Shown here in pieces: positions 18,056 through 29,500 of a stretch of DNA of 64,000 bases. Every line of letters begins with the position of its first letter. The stretch's first letter is position 1. The translations under genes were made by a program, and so were the position numbers. The notes under the pieces were generated by a model. It was given only the letters and a program-made list of their open reading frames with translations. It did no database searches and was not told the DNA's origin. Source of the DNA: AC-32 sp963746155 (GTDB taxonomy: Bacteria; Actinomycetota; Thermoleophilia; Gaiellales; Gaiellaceae); the NCBI GenBank assembly GCA_963746155.1, contig CAVVAB010000012.1:620001-684000 (forward strand). The letters run 5' to 3'.

Positions 18056-18760
18056 GTGGCCCTCCTCGACGTCGGACACGTAACGCTCCGGTTCGGCGGG
18101 ATCGTTGCCGTGGACGACGTCTCCTTCGACGTCGGCGAGGGCGAGATCGTCGGGCTGATCGGGCCGAACGGCGCCGGAAAGACGTCGATGTTCAACCTGA
18201 TCACGCGCCTCTACAAGCCCGACGACGGCGAGATCGAGTTCGACGGCCAGAGCCTCCTGCGCACGCCCGCGCACGGGGTGGTCAGGCGCGGGATCGCGCG
18301 CACGTTCCAGAACGTCGAGCTGTTCGGGTCGATGACCGTCCTCGAGCACGTCCTCATGGGCCGGCACGCGCGGCGCGGGCGGCGGGCGCGCGAGCTGCTC
18401 GGCTACACGGGCCTCGCGCCGCTCGCGCAGCGCCAGGCGGCCGAGCTCGCCTACGGGCTGCAGAAACGGGTCGAGCTTGCGCGCGCGCTTGCGTCGGGCC
18501 CGCGGCTGCTGCTCCTGGACGAGCCCGCGGGCGGGCTCAACCACGAGGAGGTCCAGGAGCTCGCGGCCCTGCTCAGGCTGCTGCGCGCGGACTTCGAGTT
18601 GACGATCCTGCTCGTCGAGCACCACATGGGGCTCGTGATGGGCGTCGCCGACCGCGTCCACGTGCTCGACTTCGGCCGCAAGATCGCGACCGGCACGCCC
18701 GCCCAGGTGCAGAGCGATCCCGCCGTGATCGAGGCCTATCTGGGGACCGCCGGTGGCTGA
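18056..18760 (+). CDS. livG: Branched-chain amino acid ABC transporter ATPase, LivG type
   Basis: 234 residues. Walker A GPNGAGKTS, LivG-typical ARTFQNVELF, signature region ELAYGLQKRVELARALA, Walker B LLLLDEPAGGLNHEE, switch His in LLVEHHMG. One of two ATPases driving uptake through LivHM. First gene of a tightly packed five-gene operon (livG-livF-livH-livM-livK) with overlaps of 1-8 nt or a 1-nt gap. The order with ATPases first and binding protein last is the reverse of the enteric arrangement. Substrate (Leu/Ile/Val or another amide/amino acid) is inferred. Confidence 0.9.
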   Translation: MALLDVGHVTLRFGGIVAVDDVSFDVGEGEIVGLIGPNGAGKTSMFNLITRLYKPDDGEIEFDGQSLLRTPAHGVVRRGIARTFQNVELFGSMTVLEHVLMGRHARRGRRARELLGYTGLAPLAQRQAAELAYGLQKRVELARALASGPRLLLLDEPAGGLNHEEVQELAALLRLLRADFELTILLVEHHMGLVMGVADRVHVLDFGRKIATGTPAQVQSDPAVIEAYLGTAGG

Positions 18761-19469
18761 GCCCCTGCTGGCGCTGAAGGACGTCGGGGCGCGCTACGGC
18801 CCGGTCACGGCGCTGCACGGAATCTCGCTGACAGTCGGCGAGGGCGAGATCGTGGCCGTGCTCGGGGCCAACGGCGCGGGCAAGACGACGACGCTGCGCG
18901 CGATCTCGGGAATGGTCAGGCGCAGCGGCGAGATCACGTTCGCCGGCCAGAGGATCTCGAGGAGCTCCCCGGAGGCCGTGGCGCGTCTCGGAGTCGCGCA
19001 CGTACCCGAGGGGCGCGGGACGCTCTCGGAGCTGTCGGTGCGCGAGAACCTGCGCCTTGGCGCCTACGTCCGCCGCGGGCGGAGGGAGATCGCCGACGAC
19101 GAGGAGCGCGTGACCGCCCACTTCCCGTGGATCGAGGAGCGGCGCGACCAGGAGGCGGGCACCCTCAGCGGGGGCGAGCAGCAGATGCTCGCGCTCGCGC
19201 GCGCGCTGATGCTGCGGCCGCGGCTCGTGCTCCTCGACGAGCCGTCGCTCGGGCTCGCCCCGATCGTCGTCGACGAGATCTTCCGGATCGTCCGGGACCT
19301 GAACGAGCGCGAGGGCCTGACCGTCCTCGTCGTCGAGCAGAACGCCAATATCGCGCTCGCCGCGTCCTCGCGAGCCTACGTCCTCGAGGTCGGCAAGGTC
19401 GTGCTCGAGGGCTCGAGCGACGACCTGCGACAACACGAGTCCATCAGGCGCTCGTATCTCGGGTACTGA
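18753..19469 (+). CDS. livF: Branched-chain amino acid ABC transporter ATPase, LivF type
   Basis: 238 residues with Walker A GANGAGKTT, LivF-specific HVPEGRGTLSELSVRENL, signature LSGGEQQMLALARALM, Walker B LVLLDEPSLGLAP, and VVEQNANIAL. GTG start overlapping livG by 8 nt. Partner ATPase of LivG. Confidence 0.92.
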   Translation: MAEPLLALKDVGARYGPVTALHGISLTVGEGEIVAVLGANGAGKTTTLRAISGMVRRSGEITFAGQRISRSSPEAVARLGVAHVPEGRGTLSELSVRENLRLGAYVRRGRREIADDEERVTAHFPWIEERRDQEAGTLSGGEQQMLALARALMLRPRLVLLDEPSLGLAPIVVDEIFRIVRDLNEREGLTVLVVEQNANIALAASSRAYVLEVGKVVLEGSSDDLRQHESIRRSYLGY

Positions 19470-19470
19470 C

Positions 19471-20373
19471 GTGCTGCTGGCCTTCGACTGGACCCAGCTC
19501 GCCCAGCAGACCGTGATCGGCCTGTCCACGGGCGGGACCTGGGCGCTGCTGGCCCTGGCGCTGGTGCTGATCTACCGCTCGACGGGCGTGATCAACTTCG
19601 CGCAGGGCGAGATGGCGATGTTCTCGATCTTCATCGCCTGGTCGCTCGTCGACCACGGGCTCTCGTTCTGGGCGGCGTTCTTCCTCACGATCGGAATCTC
19701 GTTCGTCGGCGGGATCGCGATCGAGCGCGTCGTGATCCGGCCCGTCGAGCGGGCGCCCGCGCTGACCGTCGCGATCGTGACGATCGGTCTGTTCTTCCTG
19801 GTCGACGGCGCTTCACGCTGGATCTGGAGCTCCGAGACGAGGACGATCCCGAACGCGTTCTCGACGCGGCCGATCGACGTCGGCGGAGTCGCGTTTTCGA
19901 TCCAGGATCTCGGCAACATCGCCGTCTCGCTCGGGGTCGTCGCGCTGCTCTGGCTGTTCTTCCGGTTCACGAAGCTCGGGCTCGCCATTCGTGCGGCCGC
20001 CGTGAACCCGGACGAAAGCCGACTCGTCGGCATCCGCGTGAGCTGGATGCTCGCGCTCGGCTGGGGGCTGGCGGCGGCGATGGGCGCGGTCTCGGGGATG
20101 CTGACGGCGCCCGCGCTCGGGAGCTTCGACCAGAACGTGATGCAGGCCGTGCTGCTCTACGCGATCGCGGGTGCGGTCCTCGGCGGCCTCGAGAGCCCGG
20201 TCGGCGCGGTCGTCGGGTCGCTCCTGCTCGGCGTGATGATCAACCTGATCGGGACTTACGTCGGCTGGATCGGCACCGACCTGCGGACGCCGTTCGCGCT
20301 CGCCGTGATCCTTGTGGTCCTTCTCATCAAGCCGACCGGCCTCTTCGGGCGGACCGTGGTGAGGCGGGTCTGA
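19471..20373 (+). CDS. livH: Branched-chain amino acid ABC permease, LivH type
   Basis: 300 residues, about eight membrane helices. Family marks: IYRSTGVINFAQGEMAMF near the N-terminus, LAIRAAAVNPDESRLVGI (EAA-like coupling loop), and AVLGGLESPVGAVVG. GTG start one base after the livF stop. Forms the channel with LivM. Confidence 0.9.
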   Translation: MLLAFDWTQLAQQTVIGLSTGGTWALLALALVLIYRSTGVINFAQGEMAMFSIFIAWSLVDHGLSFWAAFFLTIGISFVGGIAIERVVIRPVERAPALTVAIVTIGLFFLVDGASRWIWSSETRTIPNAFSTRPIDVGGVAFSIQDLGNIAVSLGVVALLWLFFRFTKLGLAIRAAAVNPDESRLVGIRVSWMLALGWGLAAAMGAVSGMLTAPALGSFDQNVMQAVLLYAIAGAVLGGLESPVGAVVGSLLLGVMINLIGTYVGWIGTDLRTPFALAVILVVLLIKPTGLFGRTVVRRV

Positions 20374-21392
20374 TGCGGCGCGCGCTCGGAATCGGCCTCT
20401 GGGTCCTCGTGGTCGGGGCGGGCATCGCGTTCTTCGCCGTCCTCCCGCGCTACGTCAGCGATTTCCACTCGCGCGACCTGGCCAACGCGGGCGTCTTCTT
20501 CATCGCGATCGTCGGCCTCAACCTGCTGACCGGCTACACGGGACAGATCTCCCTCGGCCACGGCGCGCTGATGGCGGTCGGCGGCTACACGACGGCGATC
20601 CTGGTCGTGCACGAGCACTGGCGCGACGTCTGGACGATCCCGATCGCCGGCCTCGTCGCGGGGTTCGTCGGATTCCTCGTCGGGATCCCCGCGCTGCGCC
20701 TCTCCGGGCTCTACCTCGCGATCGCGACCTTCGGTCTCGCGGTGGCGATGCCGTCGATCCTGAAGAAGTTCCCCGGGCTGACGGGCGGCTCCCAGGGGCT
20801 CCGCTTTCTCGAGTCGGCGCCGACCCAGGTCACCGGGCTCACCGGCACGGTGACGATCTTCGGCCACTCGATGACCCAGAGCCACTTCCTCTACTACCTG
20901 ACGTGGACGATCGGGCTGATCGGCTTCGCGGTCGCCTGGCTGATCGTCCGTGGCCGCCTGGGCCGCACGTTCCGCGCGGTCCGCGACAGCGAGATCGCAG
21001 CGGTCTCCTCGGGCGTCAGCCTCGCCCGGTACAAGACGCTCGCGTTCGCGATCAGCGGCGTCTACGCGGGCGTCGCCGGCTCCCTGTTCGCGATCCAGAC
21101 CGAGATCGTCAACCCCCTCAGCTTCACGTTCCTGCTCTCGATTCTGATCCTCGTCGGCGCGGTCGTCGGCGGGCTCGGCTCGCTCTGGGGAATGGTGCTC
21201 GGCGCGCTGTTCGTCCAGTACCTACCGACCGTCTCGACGCACATCTCGGAGCGGCCCGGAGTGCCCGATTTCGTCTACGGCGCGGCGATCATCCTGGTCA
21301 TGATCCTGCTCCCGAGCGGAGCGGGCGGATTCATCCGGCGGCTGGCGAGGCCGCTAACAACCTGGTTATACACTCGTCCCAAAGCCAGATGA
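20373..21392 (+). CDS. livM: Branched-chain amino acid ABC permease, LivM type
   Basis: 339 residues, about nine helices, with LNLLTGYTGQISLGHGAL, GRTFRAVRDSEIAAVSSG (coupling loop) and VVGGLGSLWGMVLGAL. The ATG overlaps the livH stop by one base. The C-terminal tail is short and basic (TRPKAR). Confidence 0.9.
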   Translation: MRRALGIGLWVLVVGAGIAFFAVLPRYVSDFHSRDLANAGVFFIAIVGLNLLTGYTGQISLGHGALMAVGGYTTAILVVHEHWRDVWTIPIAGLVAGFVGFLVGIPALRLSGLYLAIATFGLAVAMPSILKKFPGLTGGSQGLRFLESAPTQVTGLTGTVTIFGHSMTQSHFLYYLTWTIGLIGFAVAWLIVRGRLGRTFRAVRDSEIAAVSSGVSLARYKTLAFAISGVYAGVAGSLFAIQTEIVNPLSFTFLLSILILVGAVVGGLGSLWGMVLGALFVQYLPTVSTHISERPGVPDFVYGAAIILVMILLPSGAGGFIRRLARPLTTWLYTRPKAR

Positions 21393-22604
21393 CCAGGGTC
21401 TCGTACGTCGCCGCCGCGCTCCTCTGCGCGCTCACGCTCGCCACCGTCGCCACCGGGGCGCGGCAACGCCACCCCCGGCGTCACCTCGAACGAGGTGGTG
21501 ATCGGCGGGACGATCCCGCTCACCGGAGTCGCATCCGCCTACCGGACGGTGGGCCTCGGCGCGGCCGCCTACTTCCGCTACGTCAACGCCCACGGCGGGG
21601 TCAACAAGCGGAAGATCAAGTACCTGATCAAGGACGACGCCTACGACCCGGGACAGACGGTGGACAAGACCCGTGAGCTCGTCGAGCAGGACCATGTGTT
21701 CGCGATCTTCAACAGCCTTGGCACGGAGCACAATCTCGCCACGCGCGCGTACCTGAACGCGAGGAAGGTGCCGCAGCTCTTCGTCGCGAGCGGGGCGACG
21801 ACGTGGGGCAGGGACTACAAGCAGTGGCCCTGGACGATCGGGTACCAGCCCAACTACCGGGCCGAGGGCACGATCTACGGTCGCTACGTCGCAAAGACGA
21901 GCCCGAAGGCACGGGTCGGCGTCCTCTACCAGAACGACGACTACGGCAAGGACCTGCTGACAGGGCTCACGCGTGGGCTCGGCAAGAAGGCGAAGCTGAT
22001 CGTCTCGAAGCAGAGCTACGACGTGACGGACTCGGACGTGCAGTCGCAGATCGCGAAGCTGAAGGCGGCGAAGGTGAAGACACTCATGCTGTTCGCGACG
22101 CCCAAGTTCGCGATCCAGTCCTACGTCTATGCGTCGAAGCTCGGGTGGAAGCCCAAGGTCTTCGTGAACGCCGTCGCGAGCGCGTCGAACATCATGGGCC
22201 TCGCGACAGCCGGGACGAGCAAGAAGCAGACCGAGGGCTCGATCGCGATCGTCTTCCTCAAGGATCCGACCGATCCGCGCTGGGCCAAGGACAAGGGCAT
22301 GAAGCTCTACCGCTCGATCATGAAGAAGTACAAGGGGACGACCCCGAAGGACGTCTACAACGTCTTCGGGATGTCCGTCGCGCACACGTTCGTCGAGGCG
22401 CTCAAGAAGGCCGGCAAGAACCCGACGCAGGCGAGCATCATGAAGGCGGTCACGCACCTGAACATCAAGAACGACCCGTTCCTGCTCCCGGGCGTGGTCG
22501 TGCACACGTCGGCGACCGACCACTTCCCGCTCGACCAGGCGCGGCTCCAGCGGTACCACAACGGCCGCTGGGTTTCCTTTGGCGGCCTCTTCCGAGTCCG
22601 CTGA
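21389..22604 (+). CDS. livK: Branched-chain amino acid ABC substrate-binding protein, LivK type (frameshifted)
   Basis: About 404 residues with a cleavable signal peptide (MTRVSYVAAALLCALTLATV), then the type I periplasmic-binding fold: VVIGGTIPLTGVASAYR, YLIKDDAYDPGQTVDKTREL, ARVGVLYQNDDYGKDLL, YNVFGMSVAHTFVEAL. An extra C at about 21461 separates signal peptide and mature protein. No lipobox Cys is seen, unlike the second binding protein at 60.4 kb. The ATG overlaps the livM stop. Confidence 0.85.
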
Positions 22605-22704
22605 CACCGACCGGTCATTTCAGACGGACGCACTGGCAGAGCCAGCGCGTCCTGAGAACGGCATCGCAAGCGATGCCTCAGGCGGCCTGTTCCGGGTTCG
22701 CTAG
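22605..22704 (+). repeat. Two-hairpin intergenic repeat, solitary copy 2
   Basis: Same family as 34.1 kb: palindrome ACCGGT, hairpin GGACGCACTGGC/GCCAGCGCGTCC (22626-22652), hairpin GGCATCGC/GCGATGCC (22660-22677). The livK end (22581-22604) and the element end (22681-22704) share a GGCGGCCT-TTCCG-GT-CGCT direct repeat 100 bp apart, matching the 100-bp unit of the tandem array. Lies between livK and fbiC. Confidence 0.8.
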
Positions 22705-22708
22705 CGAG

Positions 22709-22714
22709 TAGTCT
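22709..22714 (+). promoter_or_regulatory. -10 hexamer for fbiC
   Basis: TAGTCT, 6 nt before the GTG at 22721. Confidence 0.45.
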
Positions 22715-22720
22715 CGCGCC

Positions 22721-25095
22721 GTGGAGGCGCGCGACCTGATCGAGGCTTCCTGGGAGGAGCTTGCCGTCGACGCTTGCCGCCTTCGAGAGGCGGGGCACGG
22801 GCGGCTCGTCACGTTCTCGCCGAAGGTCTTCGTCCCGCTGACGAAGCTCTGCCGGGACGTCTGCCACTACTGCACGTTCGCGCATCCGCCCCGCCGCGGG
22901 CGAGCGCGCGTACCTGAGCGAGGACGAGGTGCTCGCGATCGCCCGCGCGGGCGCGGCCGCCGGCTGTCACGAGGCGCTCTTCACGCTCGGCGACAAGCCG
23001 GAGCTCCGCTACCGCGTCGCGCGCGACGAGCTGCGGGAGCTCGGCTGCGAGACGACGCTCGAGTACCTCGCCCGCTGCGCCCGGCTCGTGCTCGAGGAGA
23101 CCGGCCTGCTCCCGCACCTGAACCCCGGGGTCATGGCCGAGGAGGACTTGCGGGCGCTGCGCGAGGTGAGCGTCTCGCAGGGCGTGATGCTCGAGACGCT
23201 CTCGGAACGGCTCTCGGAGCGCGGCGGGCCGCACTTCGGCTCGCCCGACAAGCTGCCCGCGCGGCGGCTGGCGACGATCGAGGCCGCCGGCCGGGCGCGC
23301 GTGCCGTTCACGACCGGGATCCTGATCGGGATCGGCGAGACGCGCGAGGAGCGGATCGAGTCGCTGCTCGCGATCCGCGAGCTCGGCGAGCGCTACGGGC
23401 ACGTCCAGGAGGTGATCGTCCAGAACTTCCGCGCCAAGCCCGGGACGCGGATGGCCGACGCGCCGGAGCCGCCGCTCGACGAGCTGCTCTGGACGTGCGC
23501 GGCCGCGCGCGTGCTGCTCGGGGCCGAGTGGAGCATCCAGGCGCCGCCGAACCTGAGCTACGACGAGTTCCCGCGCCTGCTCGAGGCGGGGATCGACGAC
23601 TGGGGCGGCGTCTCGCCCGTCACCGTCGACCACGTCAACCCGGAGGCGCCGTGGCCCGAGCTGGAGCGGCTGCGCCGGGCGACCGAGGCGCAGGGCCTCG
23701 AGCTCGCGCCGCGGCTGCCGATCTACCCGCGCTACGTCGCCGAGCTCGAGCGACTGGGTCGACGAGTCGGTCGCGCCGCACGTCCTTCGCCGGGCCGACG
23801 CGGACGGGCTCGGGCGCGAGGACGGCTGGTCGCCGGGGGCGCTCGAGTCGCCGCCCCGGCTCGAGCTGCGGGGCCGGGCCCGGGGTCGGGTCGCCTCTGC
23901 GCTCGCCGCCGACGAGCTCGACGAGGACGCGATCACGACGCTCTTCTCCGCGCGGGGCCGCGACCTCGCGGCGGTGATGCGCGCCGCCGACGACCTGCGG
24001 CGCGAGGTGAACGGCGACACGGTCAGCTACGTCGTCACCCGCAACGTCAACTACACGAACGTCTGCTACTTCCGCTGCGGCTTCTGCGCGTTCTCGAAGG
24101 GCCGCCTCGCCGACGACCTGCGCGGGAAGCCGTACCTCGTCCCGCTCGACGAGATCGTCCGCCGCGGGGAGGAGGCCTGGGAGCGCGGCGCGACCGAGAT
24201 CTGCCTCCAGGGCGGGATCCACCCGGCGTTCACCGGCGACTACTACCTCGACGTCTGCCGCGCGCTGAAGGAGGCGGTGCCCGGGCTGCACGTGCACGCG
24301 TTCTCCGCGCTCGAGGTCTGGCAGGGCGCGGCCACGCTCGGCCTGTCGCTCGACGACTACCTCGCGCTCCTTCGCGACGCCGGGCTCGCCTCGCTCCCGG
24401 GCACGGCCGCCGAGATCCTCGACGACGAGGTGCGCGCCGTGATCTGTCCCGACAAGGTCTCGACCGAGCAGTGGCTGGAGGTGCACGACGCGGCGCACCG
24501 CGCGGGCCTGCGCTCGACGACCACGATCATGTTCGGCCACGCCGACTCGCCGCGCTCGTGGGCGCGGCACCTCGTGCGCCTGCGCGAGCAGCAGCAGCGC
24601 AGCGGCGGCTTCACGGAGTTCGTGCCGCTCCCGTTCGTGCACATGGAGGCGCCGATCTACCTCAAGGGCCGCGCGCGTCCGGGACCGACGTTCCGCGAGG
24701 CGATCCTGATCCACGCGGTCGCCCGGCTCGCGCTCCATCCGTGGATCACGAACGTCCAGGCATCGTGGGTGAAGCTCGGGCTGGAGGGCGCGCAGGTCGC
24801 GCTGAAGGCCGGCGCGAACGATCTCGGCGGGACGCTGATGAACGAGTCGATCTCGCGCGCCGCGGGAGCCGCGCACGGCCAGGAGGCCTCGCCCGAGCGG
24901 CTCGAGGCCGCGATCCGCGAGCTCGGCCGCGTGCCGCGGCAGCGGACGACGTTCTACGACGACGCGCCCGAGGAGCGCCGCCGCGCCTCGTTCGGCGCCG
25001 CGCCGCTCGCCGAGCCGCTGAACCCGCCGGTCAGCGAGGCCGGCCTCGTCGCGCCGTCGCGTCTCATCAGACCGGCACAACTGGCGCTCCGGTAG
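22721..25095 (+). CDS. fbiC: Bifunctional FO synthase (CofG-CofH fusion, frameshifted twice)
   Basis: About 790 residues. Two radical-SAM domains join diaminouracil-ribitol and tyrosine to make FO, the chromophore of F420. The CofG half has CRDVCHYC (CxxxCxxC), ALFTLGDKPE and QNFRAKPGT; the CofH half (after about residue 415) has CYFRCGFCAFSKG, EICLQGGIHP, TTTIMFGHADSPRSW and LGGTLMNESISRAAGA. Extra bases at about 22894 and 23757 shift the frame; both restored junctions read cleanly. GTG start, leaderless spacing. With a PPOX-type protein at 4.6 kb it suggests an F420-using cell. Confidence 0.9.
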
Positions 25096-25108
25096 CTCGC
25101 TCGGCGCG

Positions 25109-25114
25109 TACAAT
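25109..25114 (+). promoter_or_regulatory. -10 hexamer for the phospholipase C gene
   Basis: TACAAT, 10 nt before the GTG at 25125 and only 1 nt before another GTG at 25116. The spacing decides in favour of 25125. Confidence 0.5.
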
Positions 25115-25124
25115 CGTGCGCGCA

Positions 25125-26525
25125 GTGGGGTCTCGAGCGGTTGTCTCGCTCGCAGTAGCGGGGTTGGTCGTAGCCGGATGCGGCGCGTCGCCGCGCCCGC
25201 GCCCACCCGCGAGCCCGGCGGCCACGGGGATCCACAAGATCAAGCACGTGATCGTGGTCATGCAGGAGAACCGCTCGTTCGACGAGTACTTCGGCACCTA
25301 CCCGGGCGCGGACGGGCTCCCGCGGCGAAACGGCAAGTTCACCGTCTGCGTGCCGGACACCTACCGGCACCGCTGCGTCAGGCCCTACCACGCGACCTCG
25401 CCCCGGAACCTCGGCGGGCCGCACGAGCACCTCGACGCGATCCGGGATGTCAACGGCGGCAAGATGAACGGCTTCATCACGCAGGCGCGCCGAGGCCTGA
25501 AGAACGGCTGCCGGGCGCACCCGAAGGCGCCGCAGTGCTCGATGCGTCGCGGGCCCGACGTGATGGGGTACTTCGACCGACGCGAGATCCCGAACTACTG
25601 GGCGTACGCGAAGCACTTCGTGCTCCAGGACCACATGTTCGAGCCGATCACGTCATGGACGCTGCCGGCGCGCCTGTTCATGGTCTCCGAGTGGTCGGCA
25701 CGATGCCGCCGCCGCAACGACCCGATGAGCTGCGTCAACGCGGTCGAGAACCCGCTCGCGCCCCCTCACACGCCGCAGAACCCGACCGGCCGCGTGCCCA
25801 GCTACGCCTGGACCGACCTGACGTACCTGATGCACAGGAACCACGTCTCCTGGCGCTACTACGTGTTCACCGGCACGGAACCGGACTGCGAGGAGGACGA
25901 GATGATCTGCGGCTCGGTCCCGCAGAGGGCGAAGACGCCCGGGAGCTGGAACCCGCTCCCGTGGTTCACGACCGTGCGCCAGGACAAGCAGGTCCGGAAC
26001 GTCGTCTCCATGAAGCACTTCTTCAGCGACGCGCGCAAGGGCAGGCTTCCCGCCGTCTCCTGGCTCACGCCCAGCGACGCGGTGAGCGAGCATCCGCCCA
26101 AGTCGGTCCGGGCGGGTCAGGCGTATGTCACGAGCGTGATCAACGCGGTCATGCGAAGTCCGAACTGGTCCTCCAGCGCGATCTTCCTCGCGTGGGACGA
26201 CTGGGGCGGCTTCTACGACCACGTCGTGCCGCCCGCGGTCGACCAGAACGGCTACGGGCTGCGTGTTCCGGCGCTCGTGATCTCGCCGTACGCGCGGCGC
26301 GGATTCATCGACCACCAGACCCTGAGCTTCGACGCCTACGCGAAGTTCATCGAGGACGACTTCCTCGGCGGCCTGCGTCTCGACCCGGCGACGGACGGGC
26401 GGCCCGACCCGCGGCCCACCGTGCGCGAGGACGTCCCGGTGCTCGGCGACCTGACGCGCGACTTCGACTTCACCCGGAAGCCGCGGCACCCGTTGCTGCT
26501 GCGGCTCCACCCGCCGTTTCGCTAA
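25125..26525 (+). CDS. Lipoprotein phospholipase C / acid phosphatase-like phosphoesterase
   Basis: About 466 residues. A lipoprotein signal peptide (VVSLAVAGLVVAGCGAS, lipobox Cys) anchors it outside the membrane. Phosphoesterase family: HVIVVMQENRSFDEYFGTY with the catalytic Glu-Asn, GGPHEHLDAI, LQDHMFEPITSWTLPARLF, WDDWGGFYDHVVPP and GLRVPALVISPYAR. The family hydrolyses phospholipids or phosphomonoesters, and many members respond to phosphate starvation; no Pho box was recognised here. Confidence 0.85.
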   Translation: MGSRAVVSLAVAGLVVAGCGASPRPRPPASPAATGIHKIKHVIVVMQENRSFDEYFGTYPGADGLPRRNGKFTVCVPDTYRHRCVRPYHATSPRNLGGPHEHLDAIRDVNGGKMNGFITQARRGLKNGCRAHPKAPQCSMRRGPDVMGYFDRREIPNYWAYAKHFVLQDHMFEPITSWTLPARLFMVSEWSARCRRRNDPMSCVNAVENPLAPPHTPQNPTGRVPSYAWTDLTYLMHRNHVSWRYYVFTGTEPDCEEDEMICGSVPQRAKTPGSWNPLPWFTTVRQDKQVRNVVSMKHFFSDARKGRLPAVSWLTPSDAVSEHPPKSVRAGQAYVTSVINAVMRSPNWSSSAIFLAWDDWGGFYDHVVPPAVDQNGYGLRVPALVISPYARRGFIDHQTLSFDAYAKFIEDDFLGGLRLDPATDGRPDPRPTVREDVPVLGDLTRDFDFTRKPRHPLLLRLHPPFR

Positions 26526-26539
26526 CGGCGGGTGCGCCG

Positions 26540-26545
26540 TAGACT
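26540..26545 (+). promoter_or_regulatory. -10 hexamer for the cyclase-ATPase gene
   Basis: TAGACT, 7 nt before the GTG at 26553. Confidence 0.45.
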
Positions 26546-26552
26546 CGCGCGC

Positions 26553-29500
26553 GTGACGTGTCCGCGCTGCGGAGCCGAGAATCGGGAAGGCGCCCGCTTC
26601 TGCGATTCCTGCGCTGCCGCTCTCGAAGCGCCGGCGTCGCGCGATGTTCGGAAGACCGTGACCGTGCTCTTCTGCGACCTCGCCGGCTTCACGGCTCGCG
26701 GCGACGCGATGGACCCGGAAGCGCTGCGTAGCGTCCAGTCACGGTACTTCGACGAGGCGCGGGCAGCGCTCGAGCGGCACGGCGGTTCCGTCGAGAAGTT
26801 CATCGGAGACGCAGTGATGGCCGTCTTCGGGATCCCGCAGGTGCACGAGGACGACGCGCTTCGCGCCCTGCGGGCGGCCGTCGAGTTGCGTGACGCGGTA
26901 GCTGCGCTCGGCCTCGAGGCCCGCATTGGCGTCAACACCGGCGAGGTCGTGGCGGGCACGGGCGAGGCTCTCGTGACGGGCGACGCCGTCAACGTTGCCG
27001 CCCGGCTGGAGCAGGCCGCACAGCCCGGCGAGATCCTCCTGGGAGAGGCGACTCACCGCCTCGTGCGCGACGCCGTCGAGGCGGAGCCGGCCGCGGTCGA
27101 AGCCAAAGGGAAGAGCGAGGCTGTTCGGGCCCGACGCCTGCTCGCTCTCCACGCGGGGGCGGAGCCGTTCGAACGCCGGCTCGACTCGCCGATGGTGGGC
27201 CGCGAACGCGAGCGAGCGTCGCTTCGCCAAGCATTCGACCGCGCCGTCGGTGACAACTCCTGTCACCTCTTCACGGTTCTAGGCCCGGCCGGCGTCGGCA
27301 AGTCTCGCCTCGTCGGGGAGCTCGTTCGCGAGCTCGGCAATGAAGCGCGCGTCCTGAGCGGACGCTGCCTCCCGTACGGCGACGGGATCACGTTCAGGCC
27401 CCTCTACGAGGTCCTCGACGAGCTCGGGGAGCGATCCTCGGCTGTACGCGGGCTGCTCGAAGGCGGGACGTCCGCTCCCGAGGAGCTCTTCTTCGCGGTG
27501 CGCAAGCTCCTGGAGGAGATCGCGCGGGAGCGGCAGCTCGTCGTCGTGTTCGACGACGTTCAATGGGGGGAGCCGACCTTTCTCGACTTCGTCGACCACC
27601 TTTCCGACTGGTCCAGGGGCGCTCCGATCCTGGTCGTCTGCCTCGCACGGCCCGAGCTCCTCGACGAGCGACCGGCCTGGGGCGGCGGCAAACTGAACGC
27701 CACTTCGGTCTTGCTCGAGCCGCTCTCGGAGAGCGACTGCGAGGTGCTCCTCCGCAACCTCCTGGGCGGTTCGCTCACCGAGGCAGCCCAGACTCGCATC
27801 CTCGCGGCTGCCGAGGGGAATCCGCTCTTCGTCGAGGAGATGCTCGAGATGCTCATCGACGACGGCCTGCTCGAGCGGCGGAACGGCTCCTGGGCGGCGG
27901 CTGTTGATCTCGGCGACCTCTCCGTTCCGCCCACGATCCATGCTCTACTGGGGGCGCGGCTCGACCGCCTCTCGTCGGAAGAGCGAGCCGTCGCCGAGCG
28001 CGCCGCCGTCGAGGGGAAGCTGTTCCACCGAGGTGCGGTCGCGGCGCTTGCACCGGAGCCGCTGAGGCCGGAGGTGAGCGTCCACCTGCTCTCGCTCGTG
28101 CGCAAGGAGCTCGTGCGGCCGGACGAGCCGGAGTTCGCGGACGAGGACGCTTTTCGCTTCCGCCACCTGCTCCTGCGAGACGCCGCCTACGAGTCGATCC
28201 CGAAAGAGGCCCGCGCCGAGCTGCACGAGGCGTATGCCGGTTGGCTCGAGGAGAAGGTGGGCGACCGTCGCGCCGAGTACGAGGCGATCCTCGCCTATCA
28301 CCTCGACCAGTCCTTTCGCTACCGGGCCGACCTCGGCTTGCCCGAGGAGGCTCTTGCCCGCCGGGCGGCAGAGCTCTTCGTCTCGAGCGGTCGTCGTGCG
28401 CTCGCAGCCGGTGACCGAAACGCGGCTCGTTCGCTGCTCGGGCGAGCCGCAGAGCTGCTGCCGCGCGACGATCCCGCGCGACTGGCCCTCCTCCCCGACC
28501 TCGGCACGGTCCTCGACGAAGGCGGTGATCACGCGCGCGCAGGCGAGGTGCTCGCCGAGGCCGTGGAGCTGGCCCGAGCGGCCGCCGACGAGCGAACGGA
28601 GTGTCGCGCGAGCCTGGCGCTTCTCAGAGGCCGGATGTACTTCGAAAGCCAGATAGACGTCGAGAAGCTGATCGGGGAGGCGGAGCAACTCTCGCCGTTG
28701 TTCGAACGTCTCGGGGACGAGCGTGGTCAGGCGGACACGCTCCTCTTGCTCGGGGAGCTGAGCTGGTCTCAATGCCAGGCGGGCCGGACGGCCGAGCTGG
28801 TCGAGCAGGCACGGGCTCACGCGCTCCGGGCAGGCGATCACCGCCTGGAGCTCGAGGCGGTGCGGCAGCTCGCGCTCGCCTGGGCCTGGGGCCCGACCCC
28901 GGTCACCGAGGCCCTCCGGCTCCTCGATGGGCTAACGACAAGCGATGGGTTGCAGCCGGGCATCGCTGCCACGGCGCGGGCGAGGCTCGAAGCGATGCTC
29001 GGACGCTTCGAGGCCGCCCGCCGCTCGCTCGAGCTGGGGATTGCAGCGCGCGAGGAGCTCGGTCTACACGTCGTCGCGGCGACTGCTCGCGCGCAGATCG
29101 GCGGGTTCATAGAGGAGCTCGCCGGAGATCTCGCCGCTGCCGAGCGCTACCTCCGGCGGGGCGTCGAAGAGCTCGAGCGCTTCGGCGAGAGGACCTACCT
29201 CATGACAACCGTCGGCCAGCTCGCCGGCGTGCTCGCTGCGAAGGGTTGCTGGGCCGAGGCCGAGACGCTTGCCCGAATGGTCGAGGAGAATGCTTCGCCG
29301 GGCGATCTCCTCACACACGAGTGGGCTGCGCGCGCGACGGTGCTGGCTCGAGAGGGTGCCTTCGAGGCCGCCGAGGGCTTTGTCCAGAGGGGTGTCGAGA
29401 TCGCGGAGGAGACCGACTTCCTCAGCGAGCAGGGCGATGCATATGCGGCGCTAGCAGAGGTACAGTCGCTCTCGGGCCGGGCCGACGAGGCCATTGTGGC